Shown here: piece after piece, positions 1 through 7,903 of the stretch
How the letters are laid out: every line of letters begins with the position of its first letter
Position numbering within the stretch: the stretch's first letter is position 1
Assembly (NCBI GenBank): GCA_900543815.1
Contig: UQST01000007.1
Span: 25,766-89,765 of the forward strand
Source: an uncultured Prevotellaceae bacterium
Lineage (GTDB): Bacteria; Bacteroidota; Bacteroidia; Bacteroidales; Bacteroidaceae
DNA length: 64,000 nt
Direction of reading: 5' to 3'
Translations under genes and position numbers: made by a program
The notes under the pieces: model-generated
What the model was told of the DNA's origin: nothing
The model's input: the letters and a program-made list of their open reading frames with translations, nothing else
The model's database searches: none

Positions 1-297
1 GCGCCAGTGTTTCCCGTCGTGTGGAGGGAGATAGAGAAGCGCATAGGGGGACTGCCGCTGGTGGCGCACAACAAGGCATTCGACGAGAGTTGCCTGAAGG
101 CTGTGTTCCGCATGTATCAGATGGACTACCCCGACTACACCTTCCTGTGCACCCTACAGCAGTCACGCAAGGTGTGGCCACAAGGGCAGCATACGCTCGA
201 TGTGATAGCGGCACGCTGTGGCTACAACCTCGCTCATCACCACCACGCACTGGCCGATGCTGAGGCTTGTGCCGCCATAGCTCTGCAAATCCTTTAG
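1..297 (+). CDS. DnaQ-like 3'-5' exonuclease, C-terminal part (truncated by window edge)
   Basis: The frame is open from base 1 and ends at the TAG at 295-297, so the start and the first catalytic motif (DxE) lie outside the window. The visible part has an ExoII-type motif, HNKAFD, about residue 20 and an ExoIII-type motif, HHHALADAEA, near the end, with the histidine and aspartate expected of DEDDh exonucleases. The family includes the proofreading subunit epsilon of DNA polymerase III and related nucleases; this one could be either, since only about 98 residues are seen. It converges with the CPBP protease gene, and a four-unit 22-bp dyad array fills the 124-bp gap between them. Confidence 0.8.
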   Translation, partial: APVFPVVWREIEKRIGGLPLVAHNKAFDESCLKAVFRMYQMDYPDYTFLCTLQQSRKVWPQGQHTLDVIAARCGYNLAHHHHALADAEACAAIALQIL

Positions 298-334
298 CCC
301 AAGCGGGAGAAAGAAGATTGCCGGCACGAAAAAC

Positions 335-412
335 GGAGCGCGCTGCAAGGGCTTATGCAGCGCGCTCCGTTGGTCATCGCAGCACGCTGCACAGGCACAT
401 GCAGCGCGCTAC
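335..412. repeat. 22-bp dyad array, GCAGCGCGCTGC type, 4 units
   Basis: Cores of 12 bp begin at 335 (GGAGCGCGCTGC), 357 (GCAGCGCGCTCC), 379 (GCAGCACGCTGC) and 401 (GCAGCGCGCTAC). Starts are exactly 22 bp apart and the spacers are 10 bp. The array sits between two convergent genes. Because each core is nearly self-complementary, neighbouring cores could pair as a 12-bp stem with a 10-nt loop in RNA from either strand. Its function is unknown. Confidence 0.9.
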
Positions 413-421
413 CCTATTTCG

Positions 422-1036
422 TCAAAAAGGGAAGAACACAAAAGCAGCGGCATCCCACAAGGCGTGGGAGAGGATAAGGGCTGGCAGGCGCTTGGGCAGC
501 AGACAATAGAGCAGCCCCCAGCAGAAGCCACAGGCAGCGGCTGCAAGCAGCAGCATGAGGTTGCCGCTCCACACATGCACCAGCGTGTAACAGAGGGTGG
601 CAACTGCAAAACCGCCCCAGGCACCCCATCGTTCTGCCATACGACGCTGTACGAAACCGCGCCAGAAGAGTTCCTCGGCAGGTCCGATAACGAAGAGCAG
701 GAGCAGAGCAATAGCCCAGCGGGGGAAACTGCTGCCCATATCATAGATGGCATCCACCTGCGGGCGGGCAAAGGAGAAGAGGAGCTGGCTCACCTTGTCA
801 CCCAACCAGAAGAAGCACCACAGGCCAACTGCCAGTCCAACGCCCAACACCATAGTAGATAAAACACCCGAGCGCCCCTGGAAGGGATTGCCGCCCAAGC
901 GGAGCGAGAGCAGCGTAAGCAGCACGCCCGAAGCCGTCATCACAGGCCAGAAGGGGATGCTGGGGGCGGTGAGCGGACTGAACATCACAAACCACAGCAC
1001 GGCGGCTACCAGCACCGCCATCCATACTCGGTTCAT
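422..1036 (-). CDS. CPBP family intramembrane metalloprotease
   Basis: The protein has about 204 residues and several membrane segments. It carries the three motifs of the CPBP (CAAX protease / bacteriocin-processing, Abi) family: the glutamate pair in GPAEELFWRGF with the following arginine, the histidine in LVHVWSG, and the C-terminal SHALWDA. These residues bind metal inside the membrane. Substrates of bacterial members are mostly unknown, and roles in peptide processing or bacteriocin self-immunity are known for a few. I chose the ATG at 1034-1036, two bases after the menA stop; an in-frame ATG at 1051 would overlap menA. The gene is probably co-transcribed with menA. A link to menaquinone is not implied. 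Confidence 0.85.
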   Translation of the reverse strand: MNRVWMAVLVAAVLWFVMFSPLTAPSIPFWPVMTASGVLLTLLSLRLGGNPFQGRSGVLSTMVLGVGLAVGLWCFFWLGDKVSQLLFSFARPQVDAIYDMGSSFPRWAIALLLLFVIGPAEELFWRGFVQRRMAERWGAWGGFAVATLCYTLVHVWSGNLMLLLAAAACGFCWGLLYCLLPKRLPALILSHALWDAAAFVFFPF

Positions 1037-1038
1037 CC

Positions 1039-2052
1039 TCAAGCTATCCATGTGGCCAGCAGGAATGAGAGTGCATAGAGGAGGCCAAAGGCCATCTGGG
1101 TCTGGGCTGTACGCTGGTCGAGCAAGGCGATAGGCTCTTCGGCCAAAGGCTTGGCTTTGAGCATCGTGCGCATATTGCTGATGGCCAGGGGAAGGGTAAG
1201 CCATGTGATCATGGCCACAAGGGGCAGAAGTCCACAGAGGATGAAGATGGGCACGAGCAGATAGGAGAGTGCGTTCTGCACCACATACACCCTCTGGGAT
1301 GTACGACCGCCCATTCTGATACTGAGGGTAACGATTCCCGCACGCATATCATTGAGGATGTCTCGGGTGTTGTTGGCGTGCAGGATAGAGACGGTAATGA
1401 GTCCCACGGGCAAAATGAGTGCTACAGGTTGCCACATCCAGGCTCCTCCCACGGCATAGGCAACACCCAAGGCGGGCAAAAGAGCATAGCCAAGCAGGAT
1501 GTCGAAGTCGCCCAGAGCATGAGCCTTGAGCCAGGGATAAGAGACTACCAGCAGTACTCCTGCCACTCCCAGCCAGGCTGCCTGCCAACCGCAGCGCATC
1601 AGTATGACTATACCCAGCAGCACAGCCAGTGCCAGCAGCACGTAGCCGAAGCGGAGTATCTCGCGTGGCTGGAACATGCCACTCTGGATGTGGCGCACAC
1701 CATTGAGGCTGCCGGGAAGGTCGATGCCGCGAATGTGGTCGTAATAATCGCCTATCAGATTGCCGGATGCCTGCATGAGCACCAGCATGAGAAGCGCCAG
1801 CGGAGCACACCGCCAGTCGGTCACATAACCGCCCACCGTGCCGCTCTGCCAGAAGAGCCAGGCTGCCACCACCAGCACAGGCACTACCGAAGCGGGAAAC
1901 GACCAGGGGCGGGTGGCCACAAACCAGTCCTTGAGTCCGCGCTTCTGCCCCACGGCATTTGCGCCAGCGCTACCCTCTTTCTCACTCACAGCATCTCCCT
2001 TGTGCAAGGATGACACATGGAGGTCTTTCTTATTGCTTTCTGCATTCATCAT
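1039..2052 (-). CDS. menA: 1,4-dihydroxy-2-naphthoate polyprenyltransferase (UbiA family)
   Basis: The 337-residue membrane protein attaches a polyprenyl chain to 1,4-dihydroxy-2-naphthoate in menaquinone synthesis. The first aspartate-rich motif (NLIGDYYDHIRGID, the NxxxDxxxD pattern) lies near residue 110 and a second (NNTRDILNDMRAG) near residue 230; both bind the magnesium-diphosphate of the prenyl donor. About eight hydrophobic segments follow the family pattern. The first 40 residues are polar, without family similarity that I can recognise, so a later start near the GLKDWFVATRPW segment is possible but no obvious ATG is there. The CPBP gene follows two bases after its stop. Confidence 0.9.
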   Translation of the reverse strand: MMNAESNKKDLHVSSLHKGDAVSEKEGSAGANAVGQKRGLKDWFVATRPWSFPASVVPVLVVAAWLFWQSGTVGGYVTDWRCAPLALLMLVLMQASGNLIGDYYDHIRGIDLPGSLNGVRHIQSGMFQPREILRFGYVLLALAVLLGIVILMRCGWQAAWLGVAGVLLVVSYPWLKAHALGDFDILLGYALLPALGVAYAVGGAWMWQPVALILPVGLITVSILHANNTRDILNDMRAGIVTLSIRMGGRTSQRVYVVQNALSYLLVPIFILCGLLPLVAMITWLTLPLAISNMRTMLKAKPLAEEPIALLDQRTAQTQMAFGLLYALSFLLATWIA

Positions 2053-2261
2053 CTTTAGTTTTTATTGTTCCCAAGAATACGATTTTCCCTTCGAAGAAAC
2101 CGGTTTGCCGTTTCAAGGAAGGGGGATGAAGGGTGCCTGCCAATGACGTGCAGGATTCGCCCCAAGGAATGAAAATCCTCATTCCGCTTGCAAAGGTAAG
2201 CATTTGAAGCCGAATAAGGGGTCTGGCGAAGGGGGAAAAGCATGCCGGCGGAACAATAGGA

Positions 2262-2297
2262 AGGGGAGTTCCATGCCCATTGGCACAGAACTCCCCT
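2262..2297 (-). terminator. Hairpin terminator after queF
   Basis: A perfect 10-bp inverted repeat (AGGGGAGTTC at 2262-2271 and GAACTCCCCT at 2288-2297) with a 16-nt loop lies 28 bases past the queF stop on the minus strand. The following bases read TCCTATTGTTCC, only moderately T-rich, so termination strength is uncertain. Confidence 0.65.
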
Positions 2298-2325
2298 CGC
2301 GTTTGTCGCTCGCAGTCAGAGTATT

Positions 2326-2790
2326 CTACTGCATGTCGTGATGCAGCATGCGATACTGAGCCATCTCCTCATAGCGCGTTCCAGGCTGGCCGTAATTGGC
2401 ATAAGGCCAGATGCTGATGCCGCCGCGAGGCGTAAAGAGGCCCGTCACTTCGATGTACTTGGGCTGCATGAGCCTCACGAGGTCCTTCATGATAACGTTG
2501 ACACAGTCCTCGTGAAAGTCACCGTGATTGCGGAAGGAGAAGAGATAGAGCTTGAGGCTCTTGCTCTCCACCATACGTTCCGCCGGTATGTAACTGATGC
2601 GTATCTCGGCAAAGTCGGGCTGGCCAGTGATAGGACAGAGGCTGGTGAACTCGGGGCAATTGAAACGCACCCAGTAATCGTTCTCGGGATGTCTGTTCTG
2701 GAAAGTCTCCAGCACCTCGGGAGCATAATCCTGCCTATACTCTGTCTTTCGTCCAAGGGCAGCAAGTCCCTCTTGTTCTCGTGTACTCAT
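2326..2790 (-). CDS. queF: NADPH-dependent preQ0 reductase
   Basis: This 154-residue enzyme reduces the nitrile of preQ0 to the amine preQ1 in queuosine synthesis. It is the short, single-domain QueF type seen in Bacillus. The catalytic cysteine lies in FTSLCPITGQPDF (about residue 52) with the aspartate seven residues on, and the family signature ESKSLKLYLFSFRNHGDFHED is complete. It is the last gene of the yhhQ-queC-queF cluster, starting about 100 bases after queC, and is followed by a hairpin. Activity in the cytoplasm and the pathway step are established for the family. Confidence 0.95.
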   Translation of the reverse strand: MSTREQEGLAALGRKTEYRQDYAPEVLETFQNRHPENDYWVRFNCPEFTSLCPITGQPDFAEIRISYIPAERMVESKSLKLYLFSFRNHGDFHEDCVNVIMKDLVRLMQPKYIEVTGLFTPRGGISIWPYANYGQPGTRYEEMAQYRMLHHDMQ

Positions 2791-2887
2791 TATTATATTA
2801 TAATATTATGTTTTTTCCCAAAGAATATGGTTGAAAGCCCGGCGCCCGGCAATGCGAGGCGACGGCCAGCAACTCAAAATTCTCAAT

Positions 2888-3598
2888 TCATAATTCTCGA
2901 TTACCCGCAGTTTTGCTTTGGAGGAGGTATCTCTTCAGCCCTTCGGCCCTGAGACGACAGGCCGGACAATGCCCGCAACCGTCGCCTGGGATGCCATTGT
3001 AGCAGGTGAGCGTCTTGTGGCGGATGATTTCGAGCACCCCCAAACGGTCGGCCAAAGCCCAGGTCTGTGCCTTGTCGAGCCACATGAGCGGTGTATGGAT
3101 GCGGAACTGTTCCTCCATGGCCAGGTTGAGAGTGACGTTGAGACTCTTCACGAAGTTGTCCCTGCAATCGGGATAACCGCTGAAGTCGGCCTGCCCCACG
3201 CCGGTCACCAGGTCCATGATGCCGTGATTGCGGGCATAGACAGCCGCCACACTGAGGAAGAAGAGGTTGCGTCCGGGCACGAAGGTACTGGGCCACTGGG
3301 CGTCATCAGCCTTCTGCTCCTCGATGGTCATGGTGGTGTCGGTAAGGCTGCAACAGCCCTGACTCAGCTGGGATATGAACGTCATATCCATGCACTCCCA
3401 CTCTACGCCTGCCTCGGCAGCCAGTTGCTTGGCCAACTGGACTTCCTTGACATGCTTCTGGCCATAGGCAAAACTCAACGCACGCACCGTGCTGAAATGC
3501 TTCTTTGCCCAATATAGACAGGTGGTGCTATCCTGCCCGCCCGAGAAGACCACCAGGGCAGAATCGCCCAAGAGGCCCGTTTGCGGAGTCGCTATCAT
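2888..3598 (-). CDS. queC: 7-cyano-7-deazaguanine synthase
   Basis: QueC converts 7-carboxy-7-deazaguanine to preQ0 with ATP and ammonia. The 236-residue protein has the PP-loop ATP motif SGGQDST near residue 19 and a C-terminal zinc site with cysteines in TCYNGIPGDGCGHCPAC. The start codon overlaps the yhhQ stop as ATGA (3595-3598), so the genes are translationally coupled. No queD or queE is in the window, so earlier steps must be encoded elsewhere or preQ0/preQ1 is partly imported through YhhQ. Confidence 0.95.
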   Translation of the reverse strand: MIATPQTGLLGDSALVVFSGGQDSTTCLYWAKKHFSTVRALSFAYGQKHVKEVQLAKQLAAEAGVEWECMDMTFISQLSQGCCSLTDTTMTIEEQKADDAQWPSTFVPGRNLFFLSVAAVYARNHGIMDLVTGVGQADFSGYPDCRDNFVKSLNVTLNLAMEEQFRIHTPLMWLDKAQTWALADRLGVLEIIRHKTLTCYNGIPGDGCGHCPACRLRAEGLKRYLLQSKTAGNREL

Positions 3599-4284
3599 AT
3601 CTCGAAAAGCTTCAGGGGATTGTATGAAACGTTCTCGTCATATACGTCCGTTCCCTCATGCTGCTTCACATAACGAACCACGCGAATGGTTACAGGCAGC
3701 ATGACCACCTCGTAGAGTGTCTTGGTGATGACCTGCAGAAGCATCAGTTTGGCCAATTCGCTCACAGGCATCAGCCCGCCAAAAGCCAGGGGGAAGAATA
3801 TCAGGCTATCCGCTCCCTCGCCCCATAATGTGCTCACGATAGCACGCAGCGAGAACCGCTTGCCCTGGCTGCTTATCTTCATACGGCTCATCACGTAGGC
3901 ATTGACAAAGCTTCCCACAAGGAAAGCAGTGAAGCTGGCAGCCGCGATACGGGGCGCAAGACCAAAGACGAAATTGAAATGCTCCTCGTTGTCAGCCCAA
4001 TAACCGGCAGCAGGCAGCATGACAGCCAACTGACCCAAGGCCACAACCAGGAAGTTCATAAGGAATGCCGTCCAGATGATGATGCGGGCTTTGCGGAATC
4101 CCCACACCTCTGCAATGCAGTCGTTAAGAATGTAAGAGATGGGAAAACACAGCACGCCTGCGGTCAGCGTAAAGGTTCCGAACTGAAGAACTTTGGTCTC
4201 CAAAAGGTTACTTGCCACTAAGCAAGTACAGAAGAGTATGCCCATCAGCATGAATGACACACTCACAGTCTTGTTTTGTATCAT
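3595..4284 (-). CDS. yhhQ: Queuosine precursor transporter (YhhQ family)
   Basis: This 229-residue inner-membrane protein has about six hydrophobic segments and family signatures such as SNLLETK, FPISYILNDCIAEVWG and the C-terminal ITKTLYEV. YhhQ family members take up preQ0 and preQ1. It is the first gene of the queuosine operon. The start ATG at 4282-4284 lies directly behind the candidate preQ1 pseudoknot, and the promoter -7 box is 55 bases upstream, so the whole leader is only about 48 nt. Regulation by preQ1 at translation initiation is inferred from that arrangement. Confidence 0.93.
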   Translation of the reverse strand: MIQNKTVSVSFMLMGILFCTCLVASNLLETKVLQFGTFTLTAGVLCFPISYILNDCIAEVWGFRKARIIIWTAFLMNFLVVALGQLAVMLPAAGYWADNEEHFNFVFGLAPRIAAASFTAFLVGSFVNAYVMSRMKISSQGKRFSLRAIVSTLWGEGADSLIFFPLAFGGLMPVSELAKLMLLQVITKTLYEVVMLPVTIRVVRYVKQHEGTDVYDENVSYNPLKLFEI

Positions 4285-4326
4285 AATCTTGTTTTGTTTT
4301 GAAAGAGGTTACCAAGCACTCTTTTT
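4285..4326 (-). promoter_or_regulatory. Candidate preQ1-I type riboswitch in the yhhQ leader
   Basis: Read on the minus strand, AAAGAG (4324-4319) pairs with CTCTTT (4307-4302). The loop between them carries CTTG (4316-4313), which can pair with CAAG (4291-4288) just before the ATG, with an A-rich linker CAAAACAAAA between. This is the H-type pseudoknot order of class I preQ1 riboswitches: 6-bp stem, 2-nt loop, 4-nt second stem, 5-nt loop, A-rich loop. It sits in front of a preQ1-pathway transporter gene. The closeness of the second stem to the ATG suggests translational control. Sequence identity to the known consensus is partial, so this remains a prediction. Confidence 0.55.
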
Positions 4327-4338
4327 CCGTTAAGCGGT

Positions 4339-4370
4339 GCAAAGGTAAGGGGAAAATATGAAAGGGCAAA
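4339..4370 (-). promoter_or_regulatory. Promoter of the yhhQ-queC-queF operon
   Basis: On the minus strand the -7 box TACCTTTGC (4347-4339) is preceded by TTTG (4370-4367) with a 19-nt spacer, a full match to the Bacteroidota sigma-ABfr promoter pattern. Transcription should begin near 4332, at the base of the candidate riboswitch. Confidence 0.8.
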
Positions 4371-4452
4371 GGCTTTTCCTTAATTATAAAAGGAAATGGG
4401 ATGGTACGGGGAGCGGACTGGGCAAAAAAGTGAAGCAAGGTTACTTGGCAAA

Positions 4453-4511
4453 GTATCCTTGGATACTTCGCAATTTATCCAAGGATAAACGGGCAAGTAT
4501 CCAAGGATACT
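4453..4511. repeat. 22/23-bp dyad array, GTATCCTTGGATAC type, 3 units
   Basis: Three perfect 14-bp palindromes occur in a row: GTATCCTTGGATAC at 4453-4466, TTATCCAAGGATAA at 4475-4488 and GTATCCAAGGATAC at 4498-4511. Their centres are 22 and 23 bp apart. They lie about 85 bp upstream of the -33 box of the queuosine operon promoter. Spacing is that of the GCAGCGCGCTGC arrays, but the core is unrelated. Confidence 0.85.
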
Positions 4512-4883
4512 TTTTCGGGGCAGTTCATTGGCGGGGGAAAGCCATTTTTGTGCCTTGTCCATCCCATTACTCCTGAAGCGTGTTTCTTCAGCACCTACTG
4601 AAGCCATAGTCTGCATTCCGGAAAGCGGACTGAAACGGTTGACACCCGCACAGAAAGAGTCCTGTTGGCGTTGACACTTCACTCACCGAGGATACTCAGG
4701 CTTCCTTCGGTCGCCCATGAAGACATTCCCGATGACAAAGCAGGTCCGTTTACCTGAACGAGGGATTTGCATGTGTACCCACCAAGAGTCCGCCAGCCTA
4801 TGGAAAGGACTTCCCTGGAAAGGCAAAAACAGAATGCCGCACACCCAAATCAAGCCAGGTCAAGGGGCGACAGAGAAAGACAA
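4512..4883. other. Gene-free stretch between the crp terminator and the dyad array
   Basis: No credible coding frame, RNA gene or known element was recognised here. Open frames are short, lack promoters and show no protein motif. The sequence is of mixed composition. Confidence 0.5.
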
Positions 4884-4914
4884 AGGGCTGCACGACACCA
4901 CATCGTACAGCCCT
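4884..4914 (-). terminator. Intrinsic terminator downstream of the Crp-family gene
   Basis: AGGGCTGCACGA (4884-4895) pairs with TCGTACAGCCCT (4903-4914) over 12 bp with one mismatch. On the minus strand the stem is followed by TTGTCTTTCTCT. It lies 108 bases past the stop of the regulator gene. Confidence 0.65.
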
Positions 4915-5009
4915 ACTCATTATATATATAGTTTGTCTCAGACTCGTTGACTTGCCGTATTCGCGCGTCTCTTCCTCCCTACTCATTATATATATAGTTT
5001 GCCTCAGAC
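4912..5009. repeat. Two 32-bp direct copies of a TATATATA-containing sequence
   Basis: The segment 4912-4943 recurs at 4978-5009 with one difference (GTTTGTCTC against GTTTGCCTC). Copies begin CCTACTCATTATATATATAG and are 66 bp apart, three times 22. The second copy ends 13 bases before the stop of the Crp-family gene. Confidence 0.8.
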
Positions 5010-5022
5010 ACGCTTTCCACGT

Positions 5023-5676
5023 TCACGATTTATCCTTCAACTCGGTAGTATGTGTCCACCAGGCATCGTTCTGGTCGCGTGGAGCTGGCTTGGCTTGCTG
5101 GGTGCTGACATTTCGGACGCGGCTGAGCGTCTCGGGGGTCATCTGCAGGAAGCTGGCGATATGCACCATGGGAGCACGGAGCACTATCTCGGGTTTCTCT
5201 TTGAGAAGGCGCTCATAACGCTCGGCAGCATTCTCAAAGCGCTGGCTGTCGGCGTGTTCCTGGCTGCTGATGGCCACATGCTCAAGTATCTTACGGTAGA
5301 GCATCTCCATTTCCTGGTTGCGAACCATGAGGTTGTGAAGGTCATCATAGGGGATGGCATAGAGGCTGCTGTTCTCGAGCGCCTCGACGATAAGGCGGCT
5401 GGGCTCCTGTTTGAGGAAGCTCTCAATGCAGAAGACTATGCGACCCTCATAGGAGAAGTGCTCCGTCACATCGCGCTTGTTCTTATAATAATACTGGCGA
5501 ACCATACCCTTGTCAACGAAATACATGGCTCGGCACACCTGGCCGGCCGACAGGATCGTTTCGCCCTTTTGGAACTTCATAGGTACAAGAATGCTCCCCA
5601 AAGCATCAACGCCTTGCGGAGTGAGCGTGCAATAAATACGGGCAATCTCTCTTGCCACATCTCTACGTCTGTACAT
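5023..5676 (-). CDS. Crp/Fnr family transcriptional regulator
   Basis: The 217-residue protein has an N-terminal cyclic-nucleotide-binding-type beta barrel (about residues 25-115, with FQKGETILSAGQ and YFVDKGMVRQYY) and a C-terminal winged helix where VHIASFLQMTPETLSRVRN is the recognition helix region. There are no clustered cysteines, so it is not an oxygen-sensing Fnr with an iron-sulfur centre. The effector cannot be read from sequence, and the barrel is divergent from cAMP-binding Crp. No promoter of the usual type was seen. Targets are unknown. Confidence 0.88.
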   Translation of the reverse strand: MYRRRDVAREIARIYCTLTPQGVDALGSILVPMKFQKGETILSAGQVCRAMYFVDKGMVRQYYYKNKRDVTEHFSYEGRIVFCIESFLKQEPSRLIVEALENSSLYAIPYDDLHNLMVRNQEMEMLYRKILEHVAISSQEHADSQRFENAAERYERLLKEKPEIVLRAPMVHIASFLQMTPETLSRVRNVSTQQAKPAPRDQNDAWWTHTTELKDKS

Positions 5677-5903
5677 TGTCTCTTGTTTTAGGGTATTAAG
5701 TTTAAGTTAGATGCCGCCTCCCTCTACGGACAGAGGGAAGTGGAATGATGTATGAGGAAGCTCACGCTCCCCTCTGTAGCCCCCGGCAGAAGCCGTGGGA
5801 ATAGGGTAATCAGGCAGAAGTATGCTGCCACGAAAAGCCTGACAATCTGCTCCGCGAGAGCCTCATCCGCCAAGGGACAGAGCCTCTGGAGCACATGCTT
5901 GGC

Positions 5904-5923
5904 AGCAGGATGCGCATCCTGCT
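5904..5923. repeat. Perfect 20-bp palindrome after lepA
   Basis: AGCAGGATGC followed immediately by GCATCCTGCT forms a perfect loop-free palindrome, 12 bases past the lepA stop. Only a single copy was found; the positions 22 bp away on either side have no comparable dyad. It could be a protein site or part of a termination signal. Confidence 0.7.
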
Positions 5924-5935
5924 CCCGGTCTGGCC

Positions 5936-7717
5936 TCAATCCAACTTGAGGACAGCCAGGAAAGCCTTCTGAGGCACCTGCACGTTGCCTATCTGCTTCA
6001 TGCGTTTCTTGCCCTTCTTCTGCTTCTCGAGGAGCTTGCGCTTACGGCTCACGTCACCGCCATAGCACTTGGCCAGCACATCCTTACGCACCTGCTTGAC
6101 CGTTTCACGTGCAATGATCTTGGCACCGATGGCAGCCTGGATGGCGATGTCGAACTGCTGTCGGGGCAGCAGCTCCTTGAGTTTCTCGCACATGCGGCGG
6201 CCAAAGCCCTCGGCGTTGTCGGCATGTGTGAGGGTGCTCAGCGCATCCACCGGTTCGCCGTTGAGCAGTATGTCCATCTTGACAAGGCGGCTGGGGCGGT
6301 AACCGTCCTGGTGATAATCGAAGGATGCATAGCCCTTGCTGATGCTCTTGAGCTTGTCATAGAAGTCAATCACTATCTCACCCAGGGGCATGGCATACTG
6401 TATCTCCACACGGTTACCGCTGATGTACTCCTGCTTGAGCAGTTCGCCTCTCTTGCCCAAGCACAGCGTCATGATGGGACCGATGTAGGCTGCATTGGTG
6501 ATGACAGTGGCTCGGATGTAAGGTTCCTCTATATGGTCGATGAGGGTAGCGTCGGGCATACCCGAGGGGTTGTGCACCTCCTTGACCTCTCCTTGCTTGT
6601 CATAGACGAGATAAGACACGTTGGGGACGGTGGTGATGACGTCCATGTTGAACTCACGATCGAGCCTCTCCTGCACGATCTCCATATGAAGAAGTCCCAG
6701 GAAGCCGCATCGGAAACCGAAGCCAAGCGCCACGGAGCTCTCGGGAGTGAAGGTGAGGCTGGCATCGTTGAGCTGCAACTTCTCGAGGCTGGCACGCAGG
6801 TTCTCAAAGTCCTCCGTCTCTATGGGATAGACTCCAGCAAACACCATGGGCTTTACCTCCTCGAAGCCTGCGATGGCCTCCTTGCATGGATTGTCGGTCG
6901 TAGTGATGGTATCGCCCACCTTCACCTCGGTGGCTGTCTTGATGCCGCTCACTATGTAGCCCACATCACCGCAATGCAGCACCTGGCGAGGCACCATATC
7001 CATCTTGAGCACACCTATCTCATCGGCCTTGTACTCTCGTCCGGTATTGATGAACTGCACCTGGTCGCCGCTGTGCATGCAGCCGTTGACTATCTTGAAG
7101 TAGGCAATGATTCCCCGGAAAGAATTGAACACCGAGTCGAAGATGAGCGCCTGCAGAGGAGCCTGCTCGTCTCCCTTGGGAGAAGGAACACGATCGACCA
7201 CCGCATCCAGTATCTCCTGCACTCCCAGGCCCGTCTTTCCGCTGGCCAGGATAATCTCCTCGTGCTTGCAGCCAAGCAGTTCCACTATCTCATCCTTGAC
7301 TTCTTCGGGCATCGCGTTAGGCATGTCGCACTTGTTCACCACGGGGATGATTTCCAGATCATGTTCGATGGCCATATAGAGGTTGCTGATAGTCTGAGCC
7401 TGCACACCCTGTGTGGCATCCACCACCAGCAGAGCGCCTTCGCAAGCGGCAATGCTTCGGCTCACCTCGTAACTGAAGTCCACATGTCCCGGAGTATCGA
7501 TGAGATTGAGCGTATATTGCCCATCGGCACGCTTGTAATCCATCTGTATGGCATGACTCTTGATGGTGATACCGCGCTCGCGCTCCAGATCCATGTTGTC
7601 GAGCATCTGCCCCTCGGTCACTTTGATGGTGTTGGTGTATTCCAGCAAACGGTCAGCCAGAGTGCTCTTGCCGTGGTCGATGTGGGCAATGATGCAGAAG
7701 TTCCTAATATGTTGCAT
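5936..7717 (-). CDS. lepA: Elongation factor 4 (LepA), ribosomal back-translocase GTPase
   Basis: The 593-residue protein has the complete LepA layout. The GTPase domain begins with AHIDHGKSTLADRL (P-loop), RERGITIK (switch I), DTPGHVDF and NKCDMPNA. Domain II and the EF-G-like domains follow, then the LepA-specific C-terminal domain ending in IGNVQVPQKAFLAVLKLD. The start at 7717 (MQHIRNFC) matches family length; an upstream in-frame codon would add 15 unusual residues. LepA binds the ribosome and affects initiation and elongation. The promoter box is at 7873-7881, giving a leader of about 150 nt. Confidence 0.97.
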   Translation of the reverse strand: MQHIRNFCIIAHIDHGKSTLADRLLEYTNTIKVTEGQMLDNMDLERERGITIKSHAIQMDYKRADGQYTLNLIDTPGHVDFSYEVSRSIAACEGALLVVDATQGVQAQTISNLYMAIEHDLEIIPVVNKCDMPNAMPEEVKDEIVELLGCKHEEIILASGKTGLGVQEILDAVVDRVPSPKGDEQAPLQALIFDSVFNSFRGIIAYFKIVNGCMHSGDQVQFINTGREYKADEIGVLKMDMVPRQVLHCGDVGYIVSGIKTATEVKVGDTITTTDNPCKEAIAGFEEVKPMVFAGVYPIETEDFENLRASLEKLQLNDASLTFTPESSVALGFGFRCGFLGLLHMEIVQERLDREFNMDVITTVPNVSYLVYDKQGEVKEVHNPSGMPDATLIDHIEEPYIRATVITNAAYIGPIMTLCLGKRGELLKQEYISGNRVEIQYAMPLGEIVIDFYDKLKSISKGYASFDYHQDGYRPSRLVKMDILLNGEPVDALSTLTHADNAEGFGRRMCEKLKELLPRQQFDIAIQAAIGAKIIARETVKQVRKDVLAKCYGGDVSRKRKLLEKQKKGKKRMKQIGNVQVPQKAFLAVLKLD

Positions 7718-7872
7718 AAGTATGAGATACTGTACGTAGGTATAGTTTGTCAATCGTGGCAAGACGGGTGGCGCTTTACATTTACTTCCTCAGGCCCGAC
7801 CGGCAAGGTAAAACCCTCGGTCCAATCCAAGCTCTCACGAAGCAAGCCCTCCTAAGCCACATTTATCGATTT

Positions 7873-7903
7873 GCAAAGATACAACTTTTTGCGTGTTTCA
7901 CAA
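7873..7903 (-). promoter_or_regulatory. Promoter of lepA
   Basis: The minus strand reads TATCTTTGC (7881-7873), with TTG at 7903-7901 in the -33 position, about 19 nt upstream. This fits the Bacteroidota promoter pattern. Confidence 0.7.

Noticed and set aside
5719..5738. Hairpin TCCCTCT/AGAGGGA as a lepA terminator
   Set aside because: The stem is only 7 bp with no T-run on the minus strand and it is about 200 bases past the stop. Too weak to list as a terminator.
5724..5939. Small ORF starting at a TTG overlapping the lepA stop
   Set aside because: It needs a rare start codon, has no conserved features and lies over a perfect palindrome; it was not supported as a gene.
6224..7855. Long open frame on the plus strand opposite lepA
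   Set aside because: It is a mirror of the conserved lepA coding sequence and its product is histidine- and leucine-rich with no family features. Similar antisense frames over mfd, rsmE, the MFS gene and addA were dropped for the same reason.
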